DNA of 64,000 nt from Stappia sp. TSB10P1A (GTDB lineage: Bacteria > Pseudomonadota > Alphaproteobacteria > Rhizobiales > Stappiaceae). The notes under the pieces were generated by a model. The model was not told where the DNA came from and made no database searches. It saw nothing but the letters and a program-made list of their open reading frames with translations. A program made the translations under genes and the position numbers. Each line of letters opens with the position of its first letter. The first letter of the stretch is position 1. This document shows, in pieces, positions 9,096-18,822 of this stretch. The stretch is from the NCBI RefSeq assembly GCF_900185725.1, contig NZ_FYAU01000036.1, positions 620,001 to 684,000 on the forward strand. The letters are read 5' to 3'.

Positions 9096-10637
9096 TCAGC
9101 CCCTGTTCTGGTCGACCGGTACCGCGACGAAGCGCGAGGCATTGTTCCGCTCGACGCGCAGCAGCACCGACTTGCGACCGTTTTCGCTGGCGGCAAGGGC
9201 GGCTCCGGCGACCTCGCCGGGGTTGCTGACCGGCTGGCCCGCCACCTCGAGGATGACGTCGCCGCGCTGCAGGCCCTTTTCGGCTGCCGGGCTGTCGGCG
9301 GGAATGTCGGTGATGACCACGCCGCGCTCGCCGGCGCCCATCGCGCTTGCCGCCGCCAGTTCCATGCCGAGGCTGTCGACGAAGGCCGTGTCCTTGCCGG
9401 TCGGCTGGACCGCCGCCGTCGCCGGGCCGTCATCCTGCAACCGGCCGAGGATGACCTTGACGTCCTGCTCGCGCCCGTCGCGCCAGACATTGAGGGTGAC
9501 CTCGGTCTCCGGCGGATAGGCGGCGATCATCCGGGCGAGGTCGCGCGGCCCGTCGACCGACTGTCCGTCCACGCTCAGGATCGTGTCGCCGGAGCGGATG
9601 CCGGCCTTGCGCGCCGGGCTGTCGCCCTGGGCGTCGGCGACGATCGCGCCCTTGGCGTCCTTCAGACCGACGCTCTCGGCGATGTCCTTGGACACCGGCT
9701 GGATCTGCACGCCCAGCCAGCCGCGCACCACCGTGCCGTCCTTCTGCAGGTCCTTGACGATCGTGCTGGCCGTCGAGGCCGGAATGGCGAAGGCGATGCC
9801 GACATTGCCGCCCGAGGGCGAGAAGATCGCCGCGTTGACGCCGATCACCTGGCCCTTGACGTTGAAGGCCGGGCCGCCGGAATTGCCCCGGTTCACCGGC
9901 GCGTCGATCTGGATGAAGTCGTCATAGGGACCGGCGCCGATGTCGCGGCCACGGGCCGAGACGATGCCGGCGGTCACCGAGCCGCCGAGGCCGAACGGAT
10001 TGCCGACCGCCACGACCCATTCGCCGACCTGCGGCGCCTCGGGGGCGAACTCCACATACGTGAACGTCTGGCCCGCGCTGTCGACCTTGAGCAGGGCAAG
10101 GTCGGTGCGCTTGTCGGCGCCGATCAGCTTCGCCTCGTATTCGTTGCCGTCATCGGTGATCACCGTGAAGGTCTTGCCGTTGGCCACGACATGCTCGTTG
10201 GTGACCAGATAGCCGTCGCCGGTGATGAAGAAGCCGGACCCCTGGCTCATGCCGTGGCGGCGCGGCTGCTGCTCGCGGCGCTGTTCGCTGCCGAAGGGCT
10301 CGCCGCCGAAGCGCCGGAAGAAGCGCTGCAGCGGGTGATCCTGCGGCAGGTCCTCGAAGCCGGGGATGCCCCCGTCGCGCGACGACATCATCCGCGGCGT
10401 CTCGTCGGTGCGCACCCGCACGCTCACCACCGCCGGCTTCACCGCCGAAACGACAGGCGCGAAGTTCTGCGGCGCCTCGGTTTCGACCCGCACCGGGTCG
10501 GCAAGGGCGAACTGCCCCGGCACCACGGTCTGCAGGCTCATCGCGCCGGCAAGACCCAGCGCCAGGGCACCGGCGACAAGGCCGGCACGGCGGCGCGGCA
10601 GACGGCGGATGGCCGAGGGGATCTGTTTGGTCGACAT
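9096..10637 (-). CDS. degP: Periplasmic serine protease/chaperone of the DegP/HtrA family
   Basis: A 513-residue Do-type protease that degrades or refolds misfolded envelope proteins. The N-terminus is a long Sec signal with an arginine-rich start (RRLPRRRAGLVAGALALG, ending near QFALA). The trypsin-like domain holds the catalytic triad His in TNEHVVAN (near 147), Asp in RTDLALLKV (near 179) and Ser in RGNSGGPAF (near 250). Two PDZ domains follow (GWLGVQIQPV region and the C-terminal GMELAAASAMG..GDVILEVAG region). ATG 10637 is preceded by GGAGAG at suitable spacing. This is the degP1 position found between cycHJKL and the regulator pair in Sinorhizobium-type genomes, from memory. Confidence 0.96.
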   Translation of the reverse strand: MSTKQIPSAIRRLPRRRAGLVAGALALGLAGAMSLQTVVPGQFALADPVRVETEAPQNFAPVVSAVKPAVVSVRVRTDETPRMMSSRDGGIPGFEDLPQDHPLQRFFRRFGGEPFGSEQRREQQPRRHGMSQGSGFFITGDGYLVTNEHVVANGKTFTVITDDGNEYEAKLIGADKRTDLALLKVDSAGQTFTYVEFAPEAPQVGEWVVAVGNPFGLGGSVTAGIVSARGRDIGAGPYDDFIQIDAPVNRGNSGGPAFNVKGQVIGVNAAIFSPSGGNVGIAFAIPASTASTIVKDLQKDGTVVRGWLGVQIQPVSKDIAESVGLKDAKGAIVADAQGDSPARKAGIRSGDTILSVDGQSVDGPRDLARMIAAYPPETEVTLNVWRDGREQDVKVILGRLQDDGPATAAVQPTGKDTAFVDSLGMELAAASAMGAGERGVVITDIPADSPAAEKGLQRGDVILEVAGQPVSNPGEVAGAALAASENGRKSVLLRVERNNASRFVAVPVDQNRG

Positions 10638-10820
10638 GTGTTGCTCTCTCCACATCAGGAACCGGACGGCGTCCGGAGGTCAGGACCCTTCGAGCCGGCG
10701 GTCATTCGCGGGGAAGCGTTCGCCGACTGTCCCGACTGATATGGAACACGCCGCCTTACAGCCGCCTGTCGGCGAAATTAAGCTTTGGTAATGTTGCGGG
10801 AGTGGGTCGGGCGCAGCGGC

Positions 10821-12047
10821 TCACGCTTCGCGGGTGACGATCACAGCCCCGGCCTCGAGCGTGCGATGCACCGGGCAGCGGTCGGCGATCTCCAGCAGCC
10901 GCGCGCGGGTTTCGGCATCCAGATCGCCCTCGATGGTGATCCGCCGTTCGAAGCGGTCGATGCGCCCGTCCCGGCCGCGAAGCTCCTGCGTGCACTCCAG
11001 GCAATCCGCCGCATGCACCTTGCCATGGGTGACCGTGGCCGAGATCCGCGTCACCGCCAGTCCCTTGCGCTCGGCATACATGCGCAGCGTCATCACGGTG
11101 CAGGCGCCGAGCGCCGCCGACAGATAGCCGTAGGGCGAGGGTCCGCTGTCGAGACCGCCGACCGCCTCCGGCTCGTCGGCGATCAGCCGGTGCCGGCCGG
11201 CCACCACCATCGCCTGGAACTTGCCGAGCCCGGTCTCGCTGACCTCGACGCCCTTCGCCTCAACCTGTGCGGCCTCCGCCTCCATGCCGATATAGCGGCT
11301 CGCCCAGGCGGCGATCACGCCCGCCGCATAGGCCGCATCCGCCGGATCGGTCAAGAGGTGGTCGGCACTGTCCAGCGAGACGAAGCTCTTGGGGTGCTTC
11401 GCCGCCACGAAGATGCGTGTGGCATTGTCGATGCCGACCGTCTCGTCGCGCGGCGCGTGCAGCACCAACAGCGCCTTGTGCAGATGCGCGACGCGCTCGC
11501 GCACGTTCTGCTCGGCGATGTCCTCCAGGAACTGCTTCTCGATGGTGAAGCGGCGGCCGGCCAGTTCGACCACCGCCGCGCCGTCGTCGCGGATCCGCTC
11601 GAGATCGGCACGGAAATTCTTCAGGACGTGATCGGCATCGGCCGGCGCGGCGATGGTCGCGACCGCCAGCGCCTCGGGGATTTCATGCGCGGCCGCCAGC
11701 ATCGCGGCGCCGCCCAGCGAATGGCCGATCAGGAGCTTCGGCGCCGCATGGGTCTCGCGCAGGAAGGCGGCGGCCTTGAGAAGATCCGCCACGTTGGAGG
11801 AGAAATTGGTGGAGGCGAAGTCGCCGCCCGAGCCGCCGAGCCCGGTGAAATCGAACCGCAGGACGGCAATGCCCTCGCGGGTCAGCGCTTCGGCGATGCG
11901 CCGGCCGGCCGCCCCGTCCTTGGAACAGGTGAAGCAATGGGCGAACAGCGCATAGGCGCGCACCCGGCCGGTCGGCAGGTCGAGCCGGGCGGACAGTTCG
12001 GCGCCGTCATGGCCCTCGAAGGTCAGTCGGACAGGCTGTGCGGGCAT
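10821..12047 (-). CDS. Alpha/beta-hydrolase - OsmC fusion protein
   Basis: A 408-residue two-domain protein. Residues 1 to about 250 are an alpha/beta hydrolase with nucleophile elbow GHSLGGAAM, an acid in HAPRDETVG and His in SADHLL. The C-terminal 150 residues are OsmC/Ohr-like with the two redox cysteines in LGACTVMTLRMYA and DRCPVHRTLE, the site that reduces organic peroxides. The fusion is a known family, and how the hydrolase contributes is not settled. ATG 12047 (MPAQPVRL) begins the hydrolase fold, and the upstream in-frame extension lies in proline/arginine-rich out-of-frame sequence. It lies between degP and ccmH on the same strand. Confidence 0.93.
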   Translation of the reverse strand: MPAQPVRLTFEGHDGAELSARLDLPTGRVRAYALFAHCFTCSKDGAAGRRIAEALTREGIAVLRFDFTGLGGSGGDFASTNFSSNVADLLKAAAFLRETHAAPKLLIGHSLGGAAMLAAAHEIPEALAVATIAAPADADHVLKNFRADLERIRDDGAAVVELAGRRFTIEKQFLEDIAEQNVRERVAHLHKALLVLHAPRDETVGIDNATRIFVAAKHPKSFVSLDSADHLLTDPADAAYAAGVIAAWASRYIGMEAEAAQVEAKGVEVSETGLGKFQAMVVAGRHRLIADEPEAVGGLDSGPSPYGYLSAALGACTVMTLRMYAERKGLAVTRISATVTHGKVHAADCLECTQELRGRDGRIDRFERRITIEGDLDAETRARLLEIADRCPVHRTLEAGAVIVTREA

Positions 12048-12142
12048 CGGGCTCTCCGTCGTCGGGCGATCTTGTCGTTCGGAACGCGGGTGTCTTTCGA
12101 AGCCCGCGCCGACGCCCAACAAACCACGAAACCGCGAGCCGA

Positions 12143-12634
12143 TCACGCCTCCCTGTCGCGGGACAGGATCCGGTTCAGTTCGGCTTGCTCCTCGCCGGTC
12201 AGCCGTGTCGCGGCGCCGGCCGCGACGGCAGCAGCCCCGCGGCGGCGGCGGGCGCCGAGAAACAGCACCAGCAGGCCGATGGCGAGCGCCAGCGGCGCCA
12301 GGCCCCACAGGGCCACCGTCTGCAGCGTCAGGCGCGGCTTCAGCAGCACGAACTCGCCATAGCGGGCAACCAGGAAGTCGACCACCTCGGCGTTGGTGTC
12401 GCCGGCCACCAACCGCTCGCGCACCAGCACGCGCAGGTCCTTGGCGAGCGGCGCGTCGCTGTCGTCGATCGACTGATTCTGGCAGACCATGCAGCGCAGT
12501 TCGGCGGAGAGCTCCCGCGCCCGCTGCTCGAGCACCGGATCGTCCAGCACCTCGTCCGGCGCCAGCGCGCGCGCCGCCGGCAGGGCCACGGCCAGCATGG
12601 CGAGCGCGAGCAGCAGCAGGCGGAGCGGGCGCAT
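12143..12634 (-). CDS. ccmH: Cytochrome c maturation protein CcmH (CycL)
   Basis: A 163-residue thiol-redox subunit of the cytochrome c haem ligation complex. It has a signal peptide (LLLLALAMLAVALPAARALA), the hallmark LRCMVCQNQSI motif whose two cysteines reduce the apocytochrome CxxCH site, and a C-terminal membrane helix (ALWGLAPLALAIGLLVLFL). The start overlaps the ccmF stop by one base (TGATG). Last gene of the ccmIEFH operon. Confidence 0.95.
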   Translation of the reverse strand: MRPLRLLLLALAMLAVALPAARALAPDEVLDDPVLEQRARELSAELRCMVCQNQSIDDSDAPLAKDLRVLVRERLVAGDTNAEVVDFLVARYGEFVLLKPRLTLQTVALWGLAPLALAIGLLVLFLGARRRRGAAAVAAGAATRLTGEEQAELNRILSRDREA

Positions 12635-14625
12635 CACTCGGCCCCCTGCCCGGCGGCGACCATCTTGCGGGCGGCCGGCTTGGGAGCGCCGACCCGCAGC
12701 CGGCGGTCGAACAGCGACAGCACGGCGCCGAAGCTCATCACCAGGCAGCCGATCCAGATCAAGGTCACCAGCGGCTTGTAATAGAGGCGGATATCGGCGC
12801 CGCCGTCGGCATGGACCTCGCCGATCGACACATAGACCTGCGACAACAGACCGAAGGTGACGATGCCCGCCTCGGTCGTCGGCATGCGCCGCGCGGTGTA
12901 AAGCCGCTTGGCCGGGTCCGCCACCGCGACTTTCACGCCGCCGCGATAGATGTCGAAATGCCCGACATCGTCGACATAGTTGGGGCCGGTGCGCCGCGCC
13001 AGGCCGGCGAAGGCCAGCGAATAGTGGGAGATCTCGACGCTCTCGCCCGGACGGATGGTCAGCACCTTCTCTTCCTGGAAGGCGGAGACGGCGACGATGC
13101 CGAGCAGCGTCAGGCCGATGCCGGCATGGCCGAGCGCCGTGCCCCAGGCCGATCCCGGCAGGCCGGCAAGGCGGGCAAGGCCGGTCGACAGGCCGACATC
13201 GCGGAAGCGGGCGCGCGAGAGGATCTCGGCCGCCGCGCCGCAGATCACCCAGGCGGCGAGGCCGACGCCGAGCGCGGCGAGGATCTTCTCGGCGCCCTCC
13301 ATCCAGGCGGTCACCAGCATCGCCAGCAGCGCCAGGCCGGCGACCGCGTAGAGCCGCTGGCCGACGGCGGCGAGATCGCCGCGCTTCCACGCCAGGAACG
13401 GGCCGAACGGCATCGCCAGCAGCAGCGGGATCATCAGCGGCCCGAAGGTCAGGTTGAAGAAGGGCGGACCGACCGAGATCTTCTCGTCCGTCAGCACCTC
13501 CAGCAGCAGCGGATAGAGCGTGCCGATCAGCACGGCGGCGGTCGCCACCGTCAGCAGCAGGTTGTTCAGCACCAGCGCGCCCTCGCGGCTGACCGGGGCG
13601 AACAGCCCGCCCTGCTTGAGCATCGGCGCGCGCCAGGCATAGAGCGCCAGCGAGCCGCCGATGAAGACCACGAGAATGCCGAGAATGAAGGTGCCGCGCG
13701 CCGGATCGGTGGCGAAGGCATGGACACTGGTCAGCACGCCGGAGCGCACCAGGAACGTGCCGAGCAGCGACAGCGAGAAGGTGAGGATGGCGAGCAGCAC
13801 CGTCCACACTTTCAGCGCCCCGCGCTTTTCCATGACGATGGCGGAATGCAGCAGCGCCGTGCCGGCGAGCCAGGGCATGAACGAGGCGTTCTCGACCGGA
13901 TCCCAGAACCAGTAGCCGCCCCAGCCGAGCTCGTAATAGGCCCAGTAAGAGCCCATGGCGATGCCGAGCGTCAGGAACATCCAGGCGAGCAGCGTCCAGG
14001 GCCGCACCCAGCGGGCCCAGGCCGCGTCGACCCGCCCGAGAATCAGCGCGGCGATGGCGAAGGAGAAGACGATGGAGAAGCCGACATAGCCGACGTAAAG
14101 CAGCGGCGGATGGATCGCCAGGCCCACGTCCTGCAGGATCGGGTTAAGGTCATTGCCCTCGATCGGCGCCGGCGAGGCGCGCAGGAACGGATTGGAGGTC
14201 GCCAGCATGAACAGCAGGAAGGCGGCCGTCACCCAGCCCTGCACGCCGAGCGTTGCGGCCTTCAGTTCCATCGGAATGTTGCGGCCGAAGGCGGCGACCA
14301 GCGCTCCGAACAGCACCAGGATCAGCACCCACAGCAGCAGCGAGCCCTCGTGATTGCCCCACACGCCGGTGATCTTGTAGAGGTCCGGCTTGGCCGAATG
14401 GGAATTCTCGACCACGTTGACGACCGAGAAGTCCGAGACCATGTAGGCCTGCGTCAGCGCCGCGAAGGCGATGCCGACCAGCAGGAACATCATGCCGGCG
14501 ACGGGCGGCGCCACCGCCATCAGCCGGCGGTCGCCGGTTACCGCGCCCCAGACCGGCACGACGCTCTGCAGCGCCGACAGCACGAAGGCCAGAATCAGCG
14601 CGAAATGGCCGATCTCGATGATCAT
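12634..14625 (-). CDS. ccmF: Haem lyase subunit CcmF (CycK)
   Basis: A 663-residue polytopic inner-membrane protein, the usual CcmF length, that joins haem from CcmE to apocytochrome c with CcmH and CcmI. About 14-15 hydrophobic helices are visible. The tryptophan-rich haem-handling motif is present as GWGGYWFWDPVENASF, with conserved HPPLLYVGYVGF and a large periplasmic segment near the C-terminus. It is translationally coupled to ccmH. Confidence 0.97.
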   Translation of the reverse strand: MIIEIGHFALILAFVLSALQSVVPVWGAVTGDRRLMAVAPPVAGMMFLLVGIAFAALTQAYMVSDFSVVNVVENSHSAKPDLYKITGVWGNHEGSLLLWVLILVLFGALVAAFGRNIPMELKAATLGVQGWVTAAFLLFMLATSNPFLRASPAPIEGNDLNPILQDVGLAIHPPLLYVGYVGFSIVFSFAIAALILGRVDAAWARWVRPWTLLAWMFLTLGIAMGSYWAYYELGWGGYWFWDPVENASFMPWLAGTALLHSAIVMEKRGALKVWTVLLAILTFSLSLLGTFLVRSGVLTSVHAFATDPARGTFILGILVVFIGGSLALYAWRAPMLKQGGLFAPVSREGALVLNNLLLTVATAAVLIGTLYPLLLEVLTDEKISVGPPFFNLTFGPLMIPLLLAMPFGPFLAWKRGDLAAVGQRLYAVAGLALLAMLVTAWMEGAEKILAALGVGLAAWVICGAAAEILSRARFRDVGLSTGLARLAGLPGSAWGTALGHAGIGLTLLGIVAVSAFQEEKVLTIRPGESVEISHYSLAFAGLARRTGPNYVDDVGHFDIYRGGVKVAVADPAKRLYTARRMPTTEAGIVTFGLLSQVYVSIGEVHADGGADIRLYYKPLVTLIWIGCLVMSFGAVLSLFDRRLRVGAPKPAARKMVAAGQGAE

Positions 14626-14687
14626 CCCCGATCGTCTCCCTCAACTCGGCAGGCGATATCGCCCGCGCGCGGCCGGATCGGGTCCGG

Positions 14688-15125
14688 CTAGTCCTCGCCC
14701 TGCCAGACGCCCTTGCCCTTGAGCGCCTCGGCCACTTCCTTCGGCATGTAGTTCTCGTCGTGCTTGGCCAGCACGTTGTCGGCATGGAACCAGCCGTCGC
14801 CCTTCATCACGCCTTCGGCGACGACGCCCTGTCCCTCGCGGAACAGATCGGGCAGCAGGCCGACATAGACCACATTGACGCTTTCCACCGTGTCGGTCAC
14901 GGCGAAACGCACCTCGGCATTCATGCCGCGCTCGACGCTGCCGTCCTCGACCAGTCCGCCGAGGCGGATGCGCTGGCCGTCCGGCAACTGTTTGCCAACG
15001 ATGTCGCTGGGGCTCTGGAAGAAGACGATCTGGTCGTTCAGCGCCACCAGGATCAGTGCCACCGCAACGGCCAGCACGCCGCCGGCGGCCGCGATCATCG
15101 TCATGCGTCTTTGCTTGCGGGTCAT
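14688..15125 (-). CDS. ccmE: Haem chaperone CcmE (CycJ)
   Basis: A 145-residue membrane-anchored periplasmic haem chaperone. ATG 15125 (MTRKQRRMTMI) starts a short basic tail and one TM helix (AAAGGVLAVAVALILVAL), followed by an OB-fold domain. The haem-binding histidine is seen in VLAKHDENYMP near the C-terminus, with the conserved Tyr four residues later. It lies between ccmI and ccmF. Confidence 0.96.
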   Translation of the reverse strand: MTRKQRRMTMIAAAGGVLAVAVALILVALNDQIVFFQSPSDIVGKQLPDGQRIRLGGLVEDGSVERGMNAEVRFAVTDTVESVNVVYVGLLPDLFREGQGVVAEGVMKGDGWFHADNVLAKHDENYMPKEVAEALKGKGVWQGED

Positions 15126-15168
15126 CTTGCTTCGTCCGTTCCCGTCGCTGCCCACCAGTTTGTGCCGC

Positions 15169-16326
15169 TCAGGAGCCTTCGCCCAGTTCGCGGGCCAGTT
15201 GCCGCACGCCGGCGACGGCGGCCGGGTCATCCTTCAGCGCCTCGCCGGCGCGCGCAATGACCTCGCGCAAACGGTCGCGCTCGCCCAGCACGTCGAGCGC
15301 GCGCATCAGCCGCATCCAGTCTTCCATGCTGCCGCCGTCCTCGGCAAGCCGCCGATCCAGCCCGTCGACCATGGAGCGGATCATCTCCTGCCGGTCGCTC
15401 TCCGCCATCTCTGACGCGGCCTCGATCTGTTCGCGGCTCGGCCCTGGCGCTGCAGGCGCCGCCGCCGTTTCGGCGGTCTCGACGCCGAGCTTGGCGAGTT
15501 CCAGCCGCGCGGCCTCGGCCCAGGCCTCGCCGCCGCGCGCATCGGCCAGCAGGGCGCGCCAGGCGGCGACCGCCTCGTCCCTGCGGTCTTCCTGGGTCAG
15601 CGCCAGCGCCAGGAAGAAGCGCGGCTTCACCGCTCCGGCCTCCAGCTTCACCGCCCGTTCGAACGCGGCGCGCGCCTCGGCGCTGACGATGCCGTTATTG
15701 GCGACGACCAGCGCCTCGCCGCGATCGGTCTCCCGGCGCGGATCGGAGCCCAGAAGCCGGATCGCGGCGGCATAGGCGGCGGCGGCGTCCTCCGCCCGCC
15801 CCATGCGCATATAGACCGGCGCCAGCACGTCCCAGCCGCGCCCGTCCCCCGGGTTGTCGGCGAGATGCCGCTCGACCCGCGCCACCAGTTCGGGCAGCGA
15901 GCGGCCGTCCGCCGGCATCTCCAGGCGGGCGGCCAGCGGCTGGTCGGGCATGTCGGGCGAGCCGAAGGCGAGATAGGCGGCGACGGCGCCGAGCGGCACC
16001 AGGGCCAGCGCCAGTCCCTGCACCAGGCGCAGCCGGGCCACGGCCGCGGCCTTGCCCGCCTCCCCTGTCTGCGAGCCGGTCTGGCGTGCCTCGCGGTCGG
16101 CGGCGATCAGCCGCCTGGCGATCTCCGTGCGCGCGGCCTGCGCCGCCTCCGGCGAGATCAGGCCCCGGTCGAGATCGCGATCGACCTCGGCCAGTTGGGC
16201 CTTGTAGACCTCGGCATCGTGCAAGGCGGCGACCGCGGCCTCGTCGCGGCCGGAACGGGCGAGCGGAACCAGCACGGCGAGCGCGGCCAGCACCGTCAGG
16301 ATGGAGAAAGCGATCCAAAGCGTCAT
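15169..16326 (-). CDS. ccmI: Cytochrome c biogenesis protein CcmI (CycH)
   Basis: A 385-residue apocytochrome c chaperone and first gene of the ccm operon. Two N-terminal membrane helices (IAFSILTVLAALAVLVPL and LVQGLALALVPLGAVAAYLAF) flank a cytoplasmic loop with DRDLDRGLISPEAAQAARTEIARRL, typical of CcmI. The periplasmic C-terminal half carries TPR-type repeats (GWDVLAPVYMRMGRAEDAAAAYA; RPRFFLALALTQE-like region). The promoter should lie in the 190-base gap upstream (16327-16516). Confidence 0.94.
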   Translation of the reverse strand: MTLWIAFSILTVLAALAVLVPLARSGRDEAAVAALHDAEVYKAQLAEVDRDLDRGLISPEAAQAARTEIARRLIAADREARQTGSQTGEAGKAAAVARLRLVQGLALALVPLGAVAAYLAFGSPDMPDQPLAARLEMPADGRSLPELVARVERHLADNPGDGRGWDVLAPVYMRMGRAEDAAAAYAAAIRLLGSDPRRETDRGEALVVANNGIVSAEARAAFERAVKLEAGAVKPRFFLALALTQEDRRDEAVAAWRALLADARGGEAWAEAARLELAKLGVETAETAAAPAAPGPSREQIEAASEMAESDRQEMIRSMVDGLDRRLAEDGGSMEDWMRLMRALDVLGERDRLREVIARAGEALKDDPAAVAGVRQLARELGEGS

Positions 16327-16516
16327 GAGGAGGATATAGACCGTGCCGCGGCGATTTCCGCAAGTATAAGCGACCTGTGACAGGCGGTCGCGCCGAAACG
16401 ACCCCGATCACGATCCGTTCAACGGCGACACGTCGCCCGGCCGCCCCGCGTGCCTCCGCCCGCCCGGTGCACCGGCGAGGTCGGCCAAGATCAGGGAATG
16501 GGATCAGGAGACGAGA

Positions 16517-17926
16517 TCAGGAGGCGATCTGCCGGGCGTCCGGCTTCGGCGTCAGCGCCGCCTTGCGGCTGCGCCGCAACTGGTCGGCATAGTCCTTGCC
16601 GTAAAAGGCCTCGCACAGTTCGATGGCGATATCGACGGCGACGAGATGCGCCTTGCGCGTCGTCTCGCCGGCCTCGGCGAGGGCCGAGAGCAGCGCCCGC
16701 GTCTTGATCTCCAGCGACTGATCGAGCGCCTGACGGGTGCGGGCGGTGATCTCGTTGACGGCGAGATTCTCCGCCGCGTCGCGCATCTTGCCGACCAGCA
16801 TCACGCCGCGATGGGCGCCGTCCAGCAGCGCGCCGTCGATCTGCGGCTCGCCGTCGGCGTCGAGCGTCGGAACCACGAGCAGGCGGCGGATGTTGCCGGT
16901 GGCCAGTTCCAGGTCGCGGGCGATCAGGTTCGACAGGATGCGGCGCGTTTCGGCCACCCGCTTGTGCCAGGCCGGCTTTTCCGTCAGGTCGAACTGCCGG
17001 TCGAGCACCTTGACGATGCGGGTGTAAGCGTCGATCGCGCTGGAGAGTTTCAGGTTGCTGCAATCGCCGCAGGCGATGCCGGCCTGGCGTTCCACCTCCG
17101 ACAGGGCCATTTCGGCGAAGACCGCATAGCGGCTCTCGGCGATCTTGCGAATCGATGTCGAGCCGGCGAGCGCCGCCGCCAGCGACAGCATCGATTCCGG
17201 CGCTTCCACCCGGTTCAGCACGACGGAGGCGACCAGCGCCCTCTCGTCCGGATGCCGGTCGGTCACCGCCTTGATGCGGATCAGCGCCGGGCTGCCCGGC
17301 TTGAAATCCCATTCGGTCAGCCGCTCCGGCAGGCTTTCGCGCAGCGCCTCCAGCCAGCCGCCCTCGCGGAAGGCGGCGACCAGATCCTCCGCGTCGCGTA
17401 GCGCCCGCTCGCCGCCCAGCAGCATGCTGGTCTTCTGGTGGACGCGGTCGTCGGCGCGCGCCTCCGCCAGCGCCTTTTCCATCGGCAGAAGCACGTTGCG
17501 GCGCAGCGACACCGCCAGTTCGATCACCTCGTCCGGCTCGGTTTCCAGCCGCCGGCAGCGCTCGACCGCCTGGGCCACCCGGTCCGGCGCCACATCGCGG
17601 GAGATCCAGGTCCAGATCAGGGGCAGGCTGGCGCGGGCGATGCGGCCGCGCTCCTTGGCGGGCAGCGTCTCGCCGACCAGCATGTCCTCGACCGGCGCGA
17701 AGAACAGCCGTTGCAGCCAGCTTTCGCGCGGCGCCGCGTCGAGCACGATGCCGGTGTCGCGGCGCACCGCGCTCAGGCACGCATCGAGAATGAGATCGAG
17801 ATGGGGATCGTCGGACCCGCGCGCCCGCGCCCCTTCCAGCCCCCGCAACAGGGTGTGGATGGCACGCGGCGACAGCGCCTGCAGATAGGACCGGATCTTT
17901 GCCGTCAGATAGTGCCGGTCGGGCAT
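16517..17926 (-). CDS. Conserved hypothetical helical protein
   Basis: A 469-residue protein that I cannot assign to a family with confidence. It is predominantly alpha-helical, without signal peptide or membrane segments, with heat-like runs (EVIELAVSLRRNVLLPMEKAL; ALVASVVLNRVEAP) and a CGDC pair near residue 290. It sits alone on the minus strand between the ccm operon and a lipoprotein gene, with gaps of about 190 bases on both sides. Confidence 0.75.
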   Translation of the reverse strand: MPDRHYLTAKIRSYLQALSPRAIHTLLRGLEGARARGSDDPHLDLILDACLSAVRRDTGIVLDAAPRESWLQRLFFAPVEDMLVGETLPAKERGRIARASLPLIWTWISRDVAPDRVAQAVERCRRLETEPDEVIELAVSLRRNVLLPMEKALAEARADDRVHQKTSMLLGGERALRDAEDLVAAFREGGWLEALRESLPERLTEWDFKPGSPALIRIKAVTDRHPDERALVASVVLNRVEAPESMLSLAAALAGSTSIRKIAESRYAVFAEMALSEVERQAGIACGDCSNLKLSSAIDAYTRIVKVLDRQFDLTEKPAWHKRVAETRRILSNLIARDLELATGNIRRLLVVPTLDADGEPQIDGALLDGAHRGVMLVGKMRDAAENLAVNEITARTRQALDQSLEIKTRALLSALAEAGETTRKAHLVAVDIAIELCEAFYGKDYADQLRRSRKAALTPKPDARQIAS

Positions 17927-18114
17927 CGGGCAGCGCTCGAAGGGGGCTGTTGGATCATCCGGCGATAATTTCAGATAATGTTTAACCGAATCTTGGCGAT
18001 CGCCGCCCCTCGCGCGGAGCAGGAAACCTCACCGCGCGAGTTCACGCCCGCGCCGAATGGCGGCCTGTTCGGGGCCTTCCTGATCGGCTCCTTGCGGGAG
18101 ATCCGGCGGCAGGC

Positions 18115-18567
18115 TCAGATGATCGGCTGCCAGGCGCCGTCCTGGGCGCGGCAGGCGGCGCCGCGCATCGAGCGTTCGACGCCCTGCGTGCTGACCACAT
18201 GGGTGTAGTCGCGGCACAGGGTGTTGTTGACCTGGTAGCTGGGACCGGTGACGACACGGCCGCTGACGCCGGAACTGCGGTTCTGCCACTGCACCGTCTC
18301 GCCGGTGCGATTGGTGCCGAGCGCCCCGCGCAGCGCGGTGGCGGCGGCCCGCCGGTCGCCGATCGCCAGTCCCTGCCCCGCTTCCGTGCGCAGCAGGTCG
18401 GCGAGCACCAGATCGGCCTCCGACTGCTGCACGGTCGGCGCGCTGAAGGCGCTGCCGAACAGGCTGCCGCCGACGACGACAGGCCCGGAGCCGACCGTTT
18501 CGGTGGAGCCGCAAGCGCCCGTGGCAGCGGCCAGGGCCATGGCAATGGCGAGTCTCACGGCCTTCAT
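18115..18567 (-). CDS. Small surface-antigen-like lipoprotein (RT0821/Lpp0805 type)
   Basis: About 150 residues. ATG 18567 gives a short hydrophobic signal (LAIAMALAAATGAC) ending in a plausible lipobox cysteine. The ATG seven codons upstream (18588) is an alternative start. The central part (LVLADLLRTEAGQGLAIGDRRAA) and the C-terminus (NNTLCRDYTHVV..RGAACRAQDGAW) match the pattern of 17-kDa/RT0821 surface proteins: a helical segment, then a small beta domain with paired cysteines. Probable outer-membrane lipoprotein of unknown role. It is alone, 255 bases downstream of feuQ. Confidence 0.75.
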   Translation of the reverse strand: MKAVRLAIAMALAAATGACGSTETVGSGPVVVGGSLFGSAFSAPTVQQSEADLVLADLLRTEAGQGLAIGDRRAAATALRGALGTNRTGETVQWQNRSSGVSGRVVTGPSYQVNNTLCRDYTHVVSTQGVERSMRGAACRAQDGAWQPII

Positions 18568-18822
18568 CCGCGCTTGCCCTCGTTTCATCCCTCTAGCTCC
18601 GGCTCCGCTACCGGGCCCCACTACCGGGTCCTCTACCGGACCCGAGGCCAGATGCGCGTCAACCGGAGCGGCGGCGCACAGGCGCCGCCGAAAGCCCAAA
18701 TGACCGGACGGTAACCGCCAACCGGGAGGAAGGATCGGCCCGAAATCCCTGTCAAAACGTTACACACGTATTTGTGGCCGAACTGCGTCCGTTCAAGACC
18801 CTCGGACACCGTCCCGCCACCC

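Noticed and set aside
12205-14691. 828-codon plus-strand frame opposite ccmF
   Set aside because: Antisense shadow in high-GC DNA, rich in Gln/Arg/His with no family resemblance.
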